Made by a program: the position numbers and the translations under genes
Shown here: piece by piece, positions 1-5,100 of the stretch
Numbering within the stretch: position 1 is the first letter of the stretch
Layout of the letters: each line of letters starts with the position of its first letter
Notes under the pieces: generated by a model
The model's database searches: none
What the model was told of the DNA's origin: nothing
What the model saw: the letters and a program-made list of their open reading frames with translations, nothing else
Assembly: GCA_002315875.1 (NCBI GenBank)
Contig: DCIL01000014.1
Span: 1 to 5,100, forward strand
Origin: Verrucomicrobia bacterium UBA1727
GTDB lineage: Bacteria; Verrucomicrobiota; Kiritimatiellia; RFP12; UBA1067
DNA: 5,100 bases
Direction of reading: 5' to 3'

Positions 1-3000
1 CGCGCAACTACACCTTCACCTATGTAAACGGCACGCTTTCTGTCACCAAGGACTCGATCAAGATCGGTGGAAAGGGTCCGTTCAATGACGAGAATCCTCC
101 GCCGACCCCGCCTGCGAAGGAAAACGATTCCGAGAATGGCTCGGGCGTTCGTAACGTCATCAAGACGTATGACGGAATCGGCACGAACATCATTGTCGAG
201 GTCACGTATCCGGCTGAACACGCCGTTTACTACTCCACCGACGGAGGAAACACCTGGGGCAACGCGCCCTCGTTCACGAATGTCGTGGACGGCACGCAGG
301 TCTGGTACATGGTTGAGGCGCCTGGATGCGATACGGTCACCAACTATGCGTATGTGACGATCAAGCCGCGCAAGGTTACGATTACTTCGGCCAGTGGTGA
401 TTTCACCTACACGGGCTATGCGCAGTCCAATGCGACGGCGAATGCAGTGGGCTTTGTGGGTGACGAAGGTGCGGAGTACGGTAACTTCAAGTCGATTGTC
501 ACTGTCTCCGAGTCCGGGGCTGAGAATACCTTCGACTACACGCTCAAGAACAACACACTGGCCGGCAACTATACGATCACGGTCGTGAAGGGGACGCTCA
601 CGATGAAGCCGGCGGACATTGTCAAAGAACCGCCGAAGGAGCCGTCCGATCCGTCCGATCCGACGCCGTCGGGAACCGATCCGTGGACGGCTGCGCGGAA
701 TGTCGTCAAGTATTTCGACAACAATGGTACGAACATCATCGCGAAGTTCGCCAACCTGATGCCGGCTGATCTCAAGCCGGAGGTTCTCTACTCGACGAAC
801 AATGTTGATTTCGTCCCGTGGGAGGCGCTTCAGTTCACGAACGTCTGCACGGCGGTCAAGGTCTATTATCGTGTTTCGGACGCGAACTACAACACGCTTA
901 CGAACCATGCGTTCGTGACGATCCTCGCCGGACCGATCACACCGCTCGGTCCGAACAATCCCGACCAGCCGTTCGTGCCGCCGACTGACGGCTGTGCGTG
1001 GGCGGGAGCGAAGAATGTCGTCAAGATCTACGACGGCATCGGCACGAACATCGTTGCCGAGTATGGTAAGTTCCAGCCCGATGATTCTGGCGTGGTCGTC
1101 GGATATTCGCTTGATGAGAATGGACCGTTTGGCGAGCGTGTCGCGGATCAGTTCGTGAATGTCACGAATGACGCTCCGGTTTACTTTACGGTGACTGCTC
1201 CCAATTACGGCATCATCACGAACAAGGCGTTTGTGACGATTAATCCGAAGTCCATCGGACCGGTGCCGGTTGATCCGTCGCATCCTGAAGGTCCGTTCAA
1301 GCCCGCGCCCGGATTCACGATCCCGCCGATCGCTCCGCTCACGTATGATGGACAGCCCCAGCTGCCCGAGGTTGCGGTCACCAACGGTACGGTCGAGCTC
1401 GTGCCCGATGTCGATTACAAGTTCGAGTACTTCAACAATACGAATGCGACCGAGGAGGCATACGTCGTCATTACCGGTATCGGCAACTACGGCGGATGCT
1501 ACACGAACTACTTCACGATTCTGCCGCGCGAAGTGACGCTCACGAGCGGAACGAAGACGATGTATCTCGATCCGCTCAAGCCGGGCGTGGCGGTTGCGTG
1601 TTCTAACTACACGGTCTGGGTGTCCAAGGGCTCGATGGTCGAGAATTCCGCGACTGGAATCGAGGACGGATTCGTCGCAACGATTACCAACGTGATCGTC
1701 AGCGCCGAGCCGCTCGTCTTTGATGTGGACGGAAACCTCATCTCCAACCGCTTCGAGGCGGTGGTCGATCCGGGTCTCGCGACGAACTACTGCTTCAAGT
1801 ACGAGTTCGGTACGCTCGCGATTCTCAGCACGCCGACGAATACCGGATACGAGACGCATGAAGACCTTCCGTCTCCCGATCCCGATGGCAATGGAGTTCT
1901 TGATGTCGTGATGGATAACAATGAGGCCGGCAAGTTCGCGGCGGATCGTCCCGCTCAGCTTACGGATGTCGCCAATGATTCGGTCATGAATGATGAAATC
2001 GTACCGGCGACGGAGCGCGGACCGTACGATGACTATGAAGTTCGTCTCATCGTATCCACCAACTACGACGAGACGGCGTATGTCAACGTCTCGAATACGG
2101 TTGTTGAAACCGCCAAGCAGGAATGGGGCAAGAGCGATAAGGAAATTGAGCGCTTCATCTACGAGGCGCTGGATATCTCCGTTTATCTGTCTCATTACAA
2201 GTATGATGCGGACAAGGTGCTTCAGGAGGCGGTGACCAATGACATCGGTAACAAGATCGGGCGTCTCATCGAGATTCACGTGCCGTTCACCTTCCATCAG
2301 AAGATGATCAGCTTCTCGGTGTGGCGGCATCATGAGACGGATGATGCCGTACCGGTGGGGACGATCGAACAGCTCCCGTATTACGGAACTGTCACCGCGG
2401 ACAAGGAGTCGTTCAAGACGAACGCGACCGAGCTCGTCTTCTATCTGAAGAAGTTCTCGATGCCGTTCGTGCAGCAGGAACTCCAGCTCACGCCGCAGCT
2501 TTCTGGTCGCATGCGCTGGAAGTACCACCAGGCGCGTAACTCGTTCTACGGCGGTCTCGACGTCGTCTGTACAAATGGTGACAATACGGTCATCAGTAAT
2601 CTCTGCTACATCTATGAGGATCGCAGTGATTGCTATTTGCGTAATCTCAATAGCACGGCGAAGTTGTCCGCTTCGGAATCCGGCAAGGTCGTCTACGGCG
2701 GCATGACTTTCGGCAAGGTTTCGCTTGATCCATCGGTGCTCACCATAGTGGGTACGCTCGGTGTAACCAATCGTTACGGTGTTCTGGACGCTACCTTCAT
2801 CAATGCCAACTTCTTTGTGCCCGAGGCGCAGCGTAAGATCGCGCTCGCGGTCAATTCAGTAGAGAAGTTGCGCGGTGGTGATGCATCGGTAGTCAATCAG
2901 ACGCTCGGCTATCTCACCTGGCAGGAGAAGGGGTATCCGGAAGTCCACTGGTGTCCGCTTGGAGAAGGCCTACCGCCGCTACCGGTGGATACGCTGATGT

Positions 3001-3362
3001 CGAGCGCAATCGCCGCGACACCACAAGTCAGGGCGCCTCTGACGTTGGCGGCCTATAACGCCGCCATCGGCTACGGACTGCCGGCGACTACGCTCGATAG
3101 CGATCCGTCGCTCGAGGTGTCCGCCTTTGAGGTCAGCGGCACTGCGGTTTCCGGAAAGGTGGCGACCGTAGGAGCTGGTGGTGTCATCGGCGTGCCCGGT
3201 GAGAACGCTCGGATTGAGGTCCTTGGTGCGACTTCGGTCGACGGCGAGTACTCGTCCGTTGCCCAGCCCACGCTCGGTGCGGACGGATCCTTCGCCTTCC
3301 AGTCGCCCGATGGAGTGAAATACTTCAAGGTGCGTCTCTCCATTGTCGAGGTGGTCAAGTAA
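1..3362 (+). CDS. Large modular secreted/surface repeat protein, 5'-truncated by the window
   Basis: The frame is open from base 3 and gives 1119 residues before TAA at 3360-3362; the true start lies upstream. An internal GTG at 285 sits inside a repeat and is not a credible start. Residues 2-16 (NYTFTYVNGTLSV...) match residues 189-203 (NYTITVVKGTLTM...), so the window opens in the tail of an MBG-like module. In order: Pro-rich linker 17-48; Ig-like repeat 49-120; MBG-like module 121-203; linker with PSDPSDP; repeats 231-307 and 336-413; a fourth module of the 'TYDGQP...DYKFEY.NNTNA...ITGIGNYGG' type (446-506); a beta-rich stretch to about 608; a DPDGNGVLD loop (626-634); an unassigned region with an 'IEIHVPF...WRHHE...KKFS' block (754-823); and a terminal beta-rich module (1036-1119). 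Asn, Thr and Val are frequent, as in extracellular beta proteins. No enzyme motif, LPXTG or PEP-CTERM signal is visible. A surface adhesin or structural role is inferred, not shown. Confidence 0.85.
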   Translation, partial: RNYTFTYVNGTLSVTKDSIKIGGKGPFNDENPPPTPPAKENDSENGSGVRNVIKTYDGIGTNIIVEVTYPAEHAVYYSTDGGNTWGNAPSFTNVVDGTQVWYMVEAPGCDTVTNYAYVTIKPRKVTITSASGDFTYTGYAQSNATANAVGFVGDEGAEYGNFKSIVTVSESGAENTFDYTLKNNTLAGNYTITVVKGTLTMKPADIVKEPPKEPSDPSDPTPSGTDPWTAARNVVKYFDNNGTNIIAKFANLMPADLKPEVLYSTNNVDFVPWEALQFTNVCTAVKVYYRVSDANYNTLTNHAFVTILAGPITPLGPNNPDQPFVPPTDGCAWAGAKNVVKIYDGIGTNIVAEYGKFQPDDSGVVVGYSLDENGPFGERVADQFVNVTNDAPVYFTVTAPNYGIITNKAFVTINPKSIGPVPVDPSHPEGPFKPAPGFTIPPIAPLTYDGQPQLPEVAVTNGTVELVPDVDYKFEYFNNTNATEEAYVVITGIGNYGGCYTNYFTILPREVTLTSGTKTMYLDPLKPGVAVACSNYTVWVSKGSMVENSATGIEDGFVATITNVIVSAEPLVFDVDGNLISNRFEAVVDPGLATNYCFKYEFGTLAILSTPTNTGYETHEDLPSPDPDGNGVLDVVMDNNEAGKFAADRPAQLTDVANDSVMNDEIVPATERGPYDDYEVRLIVSTNYDETAYVNVSNTVVETAKQEWGKSDKEIERFIYEALDISVYLSHYKYDADKVLQEAVTNDIGNKIGRLIEIHVPFTFHQKMISFSVWRHHETDDAVPVGTIEQLPYYGTVTADKESFKTNATELVFYLKKFSMPFVQQELQLTPQLSGRMRWKYHQARNSFYGGLDVVCTNGDNTVISNLCYIYEDRSDCYLRNLNSTAKLSASESGKVVYGGMTFGKVSLDPSVLTIVGTLGVTNRYGVLDATFINANFFVPEAQRKIALAVNSVEKLRGGDASVVNQTLGYLTWQEKGYPEVHWCPLGEGLPPLPVDTLMSSAIAATPQVRAPLTLAAYNAAIGYGLPATTLDSDPSLEVSAFEVSGTAVSGKVATVGAGGVIGVPGENARIEVLGATSVDGEYSSVAQPTLGADGSFAFQSPDGVKYFKVRLSIVEVVK
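147..362 (+). repeat. Ig-like repeat copy 1 within the large surface protein
   Basis: Residues 49-120 of the window protein. The copy opens with RNVIKTYDGIGTNIIVE and has a central VYYSTDGGNTW strand pair. It closes with TVTNYAYVTI. The same frame (NVxKxYDxxGTNI ... VYY/F.V ... TNxAFVTI) recurs in copies 2 and 3. The pattern resembles bacterial Ig-like modules of the 'YDG...tv.YSTDG...tVYYkV' kind, recalled from surface proteins of gut bacteria. This copy runs straight into an MBG-like module, unlike the other two. Confidence 0.75.
363..611 (+). other. MBG-like beta module within the large surface protein
   Basis: Residues 121-203, starting KPRKVTITSASGDFTYTGYA and ending AGNYTITVVKGTLTMKP. 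The 'K.VTITS....YTG.A' opening and the 'GNYTITV.KGTLT' closing are typical of MBG/YDG-type repeats in large bacterial adhesins. The closing segment matches the first residues of the window, so at least one more such module lies just upstream. The family assignment is from pattern memory and needs a profile search. Confidence 0.6.
642..659 (+). repeat. Two tandem copies of CCGTCCGAT in a linker
   Basis: CCGTCCGAT occurs twice in a row at 642-650 and 651-659 and encodes PSD-PSD, followed by a related PTPS. It lies in the Pro/Asp-rich linker between the MBG-like module and Ig-like copy 2. It looks like a small slippage duplication, in frame and probably harmless to the protein. Confidence 0.7.
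693..923 (+). repeat. Ig-like repeat copy 2 within the large surface protein
   Basis: Residues 231-307: ARNVVKYFDNNGTNIIAKF at the start, LYSTNNVDFVPW in the middle, KVYYRVSDANYNTLTNHAFVTI at the end. It is the most diverged at the opening motif (YFDNNGTN instead of YDGIGTN). A Pro/Asn-rich linker (PLGPNNPDQPFVPPTDG) follows instead of an MBG-like module. Confidence 0.75.
1008..1241 (+). repeat. Ig-like repeat copy 3 within the large surface protein
   Basis: Residues 336-413: AKNVVKIYDGIGTNIVAEY at the start, VYFTVTAPNYGIITNKAFVTI at the end. The opening is almost identical to copy 1 in protein and close in DNA (GACGGxATCGGCACGAACATC at 171-191 and 1032-1052). The middle is longer (PDDSGVVVGYSLDENGPF). 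A further Pro-rich linker follows. Confidence 0.75.
1878..1904 (+). other. Possible calcium-binding loop (DPDGNGVLD) in the surface protein
   Basis: Residues 626-634 read DPDGNGVLD, with Asp or Asn at positions 1, 3, 5 and 9. This is the spacing of calcium loops in thrombospondin type-3-like repeats and of EF-hand-like loops in secreted bacterial proteins. Only one copy is visible. It sits at the border between the repeat half and the C-terminal half, where a calcium-rigidified hinge would make sense. Calcium binding is inferred. Confidence 0.4.
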
Positions 3363-3366
3363 GGAA

Positions 3367-3372
3367 AGGAGG
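3367..3372 (+). promoter_or_regulatory. Strong Shine-Dalgarno for the outer-membrane protein
   Basis: AGGAGG ends 7 nt before the ATG at 3380, close to ideal spacing, and fixes that start codon. It lies in the 17-nt gap after the surface-protein stop, which leaves no room for a separate promoter within the gap. Confidence 0.85.
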
Positions 3373-3379
3373 AACTGAA

Positions 3380-4552
3380 ATGAATAAGAATATGTTTGTG
3401 TTTACGTCCTTGGTTCTTTCTGCTGGAGTTGTCTTTGCGGAGTCGGAAACGGAAGAACGCGAAACCTTCGGCAAGTGGCGCATCGGTGTTGGCGCCGCGT
3501 TCAATTGCGGTGTGAGTGCTAATTTGCGTGCGCGGCAGTTGCCGGCTCCGTCGATGTACGCCATCCCGTTCGGCTCGACCAAGCAGGATGCCTTGAATCG
3601 TGCGCTTTCGCACCAATTCGATGGCGGCGGATATGTGGCCGATGACGGACGTCGTGTTGAGGGACTTCCAGGTGACGTGACTGAGAACTGGAAACTTCCA
3701 GTGTCGACCTATCGCGGCAATGGGCACTTTGACGTTCCTAATGCCTACGAGGAAGTAATTGGGTCCACGTTTGCGAATGACTATCGCGATGGTTCCGATT
3801 CCGGTATGCAGTATGGCATCTCGCTCGAGCTTTCTCGTGAACTCTGGATTCACGACGAAAAGGATGAGCATCGTTGGGGCGTTGATTTCGCCGCGGCCTT
3901 CTCGTATTTCTTCCGCCGCAATTTCTACAATGCGAGTGGAATTTATACGAGAACGGACTCCGTGCGCAACGGTAACATCGTCACTCCCATCGATGATTGC
4001 AGCGCCATGGGCGAATACGATCCTGCTGCTGTCGGATATCCCGGCGAGACGGCTACAGATTTTCCCGTTGGCGGAATGTACGGCCACGGCAATGCCAGCA
4101 CTCCGTATTTCTACGCGCCAGCGCTCAACTGGAGTGCAATTGGAACTCCTTATGATGCTGGAGGTCCTGTTGGTGCCGTTTCCTCCTCCTACGCCTACAA
4201 CGCGAATGGTGACTATCGCGAACTTGAGATGCTTTTCATGGTTCGTCCGTGGTATGAGATCACGGACTGGTGGCGTGTCTTCGCGCAGATCGGTCTGGGT
4301 GTGAGCTGGGGCAAGTTCGAAAGCTCGTTTTCGACATCGTCCGGTTACAGTTGCAGCGAGGATTTCGCACAGTGGGATTGCTACGGCGTCGCTGGTCTCG
4401 GCACGGCTTTCCGTTACAAGCGCTTCGACATTTCCATCGATGTCCTCGGGCGCTTCCTCCGCGATGATTTCGCCGTTGACGGACGTAACCTCAAGGGCAC
4501 GATCGATCGTGCAAACTGGGGTTTCCGCGTAATGCTCGGCTATTCGTTCTAA
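3380..4552 (+). CDS. Outer-membrane beta-barrel protein, function unknown
   Basis: 390 residues, complete. The start is supported by the AGGAGG at 7 nt and by the signal peptide that follows: MNKNMFVF, a hydrophobic stretch, then cleavage probably after VFA (residue 20). The mature protein alternates hydrophobic and polar residues in strand-like segments: 32-50 (KWRIGVGAAFNCGVSANL), 144-155, 165-178, 280-291, 298-312, 334-346, 348-360 and 379-390. It ends in ...RVMLGYSF, and a terminal aromatic preceded by alternating hydrophobics is the usual barrel-assembly signal. Two long Gly/Asp/Tyr-rich segments (about 51-140 and 190-275) would be loops or a plug. No POTRA or OmpA-type peptidoglycan-binding domain is present, so it is not a two-partner secretion translocator. 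It follows the surface protein by 17 nt and is probably in the same operon. It may be a porin, an anchor for its neighbour, or a structural barrel; I do not recognise a named family. Confidence 0.85.
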   Translation: MNKNMFVFTSLVLSAGVVFAESETEERETFGKWRIGVGAAFNCGVSANLRARQLPAPSMYAIPFGSTKQDALNRALSHQFDGGGYVADDGRRVEGLPGDVTENWKLPVSTYRGNGHFDVPNAYEEVIGSTFANDYRDGSDSGMQYGISLELSRELWIHDEKDEHRWGVDFAAAFSYFFRRNFYNASGIYTRTDSVRNGNIVTPIDDCSAMGEYDPAAVGYPGETATDFPVGGMYGHGNASTPYFYAPALNWSAIGTPYDAGGPVGAVSSSYAYNANGDYRELEMLFMVRPWYEITDWWRVFAQIGLGVSWGKFESSFSTSSGYSCSEDFAQWDCYGVAGLGTAFRYKRFDISIDVLGRFLRDDFAVDGRNLKGTIDRANWGFRVMLGYSF

Positions 4553-4572
4553 AGTCCTTTCCCGCGTGTTTT

Positions 4573-4581
4573 TGGTATAAT
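4573..4581 (+). promoter_or_regulatory. Extended -10 promoter (TGGTATAAT) for the helicase gene
   Basis: TATAAT at 4576-4581 is a perfect sigma-70-type -10 hexamer, preceded by TG and one base as in extended -10 promoters. No convincing -35 hexamer lies 16-18 nt upstream (the bases there are about AGTCCT), which fits the extended -10 type. Transcription would start near 4587-4589, giving a leader of only about 12-14 nt before the ATG at 4601. Confidence 0.65.
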
Positions 4582-4589
4582 ACGCGGGT

Positions 4590-4595
4590 AAAGGA
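4590..4595 (+). promoter_or_regulatory. Shine-Dalgarno of the helicase gene, inside a hairpin arm
   Basis: AAAGGA ends 5 nt before the ATG at 4601 and supports that start. The same six bases form the outer part of the right arm of the inverted repeat, paired with TCCTTT at 4555-4560. The site would be paired in RNA reading through from upstream and free in RNA started at the local promoter. Confidence 0.65.
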
Positions 4596-4600
4596 TAAAG

Positions 4601-5100
4601 ATGTTCGAAAATACTGTTTTTGGACGGCTGGAGCAGAAGCTGCAACATGCCGTCGCTGACGCGGGCTACGAGAAGCCCACTCCCATTCAGGCGGAGGCGA
4701 TGCCGCAGCTGCTGGACGGACGCGATTTGATCGGTGTCGCCCAGACCGGAACCGGCAAGACCGCCGCGTTCATGTTGCCGATTCTCAATCATCTCATTCG
4801 CGAGCGGCGTCCGCGGCACATCGGTCATCCGCGCGCGCTGGTGCTCTCTCCGACGCGTGAGCTCGCCGTGCAGACGGCGGAGAACATCCGCAAGTACTCG
4901 AAGTACTCCGAGATTCCCTTCGCCTGTCTCATCGGCGGCGTCTCGCAGTTCGGGCAGGTCAAGGACATCAAGAAGGGTGCCGAGACCTACGTTGCTTGTC
5001 CCGGTCGTCTCATCGACCTGATGACCCAGGGCATCGTCTATCTCGACCAGGTGGAATGCTTCGTTCTGGACGAGGCCGACCGCATGCTCGACATGGGCTT
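4601..5100 (+). CDS. rhlE: DEAD-box RNA helicase, RhlE-type, N-terminal part
   Basis: Frame open from ATG 4601 to the window end: 166 full codons, cut after the second base of the next one. It encodes the first RecA-like domain of an ATP-dependent RNA helicase, a cytoplasmic enzyme that unwinds structured RNA in ribosome assembly or mRNA turnover. Visible motifs in order: Q motif GYEKPTPIQ (22-30), motif I AQTGTGKT (47-54), Ia PTRELA (84-89), GG (112-113), Ib CPGR (133-136, usually TPGR) and II DEAD (157-160), followed by RMLDMG. The SKYSEI...GGVSQ segment and DEADRMLDMG favour the RhlE subgroup over DeaD, SrmB or DbpA, but the missing C-terminal half would be needed to be sure. It has its own promoter in the 48-nt gap and is probably a separate transcription unit from the surface genes. 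Base composition matches its neighbours. Confidence 0.93.
   Translation, partial: MFENTVFGRLEQKLQHAVADAGYEKPTPIQAEAMPQLLDGRDLIGVAQTGTGKTAAFMLPILNHLIRERRPRHIGHPRALVLSPTRELAVQTAENIRKYSKYSEIPFACLIGGVSQFGQVKDIKKGAETYVACPGRLIDLMTQGIVYLDQVECFVLDEADRMLDMG

Larger units (their letters stand above)
4555..4595 (+). repeat. Bulged inverted repeat enclosing the helicase promoter
   Basis: The left arm TCCTTTCCCGCGT (4555-4567) pairs with the right arm ACGCGGG-T-AAAGGA (4582-4595), giving 13 Watson-Crick pairs with one unpaired T at 4589. It can extend inwards by G4568-U4581, U4569-A4580 and U4570-A4579, leaving an 8-nt loop. It starts 3 nt after the upstream stop codon. There is no U-run after the stem, so it is not a standard intrinsic terminator, though it could still protect the 3' end of the upstream mRNA. 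Confidence 0.8.

Noticed and set aside
285..287. GTG as the start of the large protein
   Set aside because: The frame is open back to base 3 and the upstream residues complete an Ig-like repeat and the tail of an MBG-like module. The GTG is an internal Val codon.
642..659. Phase-variable repeat tract
   Set aside because: There are only two 9-bp copies and the unit is a multiple of three, so slippage would not switch the frame.
3759..4304. A 181-codon + strand frame inside the barrel gene
   Set aside because: It is an out-of-frame shadow rich in Arg, Ser and Met with no domain pattern. The overlapping frame has clear gene features.
3380..4552. Two-partner secretion (TpsB) translocator for the upstream protein
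   Set aside because: At 390 residues it is too short, and it has no POTRA-like region between the signal peptide and the first barrel strands.
4555..4600. Intrinsic terminator after the barrel gene
   Set aside because: The stem is strong but is followed by TAAAG and the ATG, with no U-run. The T-rich stretch lies inside the loop and inner stem. On the minus strand no U-run follows the stem either.
3071..4828. A 585-codon open frame on the minus strand opposite the barrel gene and the helicase start
   Set aside because: Its codons are exact reverse complements of the barrel and helicase codons (4601 and 3380 are in the same frame). It stays open because those genes avoid TTA, CTA and TCA. 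Its translation has no recognisable domain, and the sense genes have a signal peptide, ribosome-binding sites and DEAD motifs.

Overview
The window holds three genes, all on the + strand, from a GC-moderate Gram-negative bacterium. They are the 3' part of a very large secreted repeat protein, a complete outer-membrane beta-barrel protein, and the 5' part of a DEAD-box RNA helicase. From memory, the domain style (repeated Ig/MBG-type modules, Pro-rich linkers, a C-terminus ending in a 'YFKVRLS' strand, a small barrel protein next door) resembles host-associated Kiritimatiellota/Verrucomicrobiota-type genomes. That placement is an inference; no rRNA or other marker is present.

Bases 1-3362: an open frame running in from before the window (first complete codon at base 3) and encoding the last 1119 residues of a modular protein. 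It starts in the tail of one MBG-like module. Three copies of an Ig-like 'YDGxGTNI...TNxAFVTI' repeat follow, one with an MBG-like module directly after it, separated by Pro/Asp-rich linkers. Next come a fourth 'TYDG...GNY' module, a DxDGNGxxD calcium-type loop, and a C-terminal half of less familiar domains.

Bases 3363-4552: after 17 nt carrying a strong Shine-Dalgarno comes a 390-aa protein with a signal peptide and a C-terminal Phe, read as an outer-membrane barrel. The tight spacing suggests co-transcription with the repeat protein, so the two may form a surface system.

Bases 4553-4600: a 48-nt gap of unusual density. A near-perfect inverted repeat (13 pairs with one bulge, extendable inwards) surrounds an extended -10 promoter TGGTATAAT, and its right arm contains the helicase ribosome-binding site. 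This could let the helicase be translated from its own short transcript while hiding the site in read-through RNA. It is the most interesting small-scale observation here.

Bases 4601-5100: the N-terminal 166 residues of an RhlE-type DEAD-box helicase, cut by the window end just after motif II. It is a housekeeping gene, probably unrelated in function to the surface pair. I see no RNA genes, mobile elements or CRISPR arrays.
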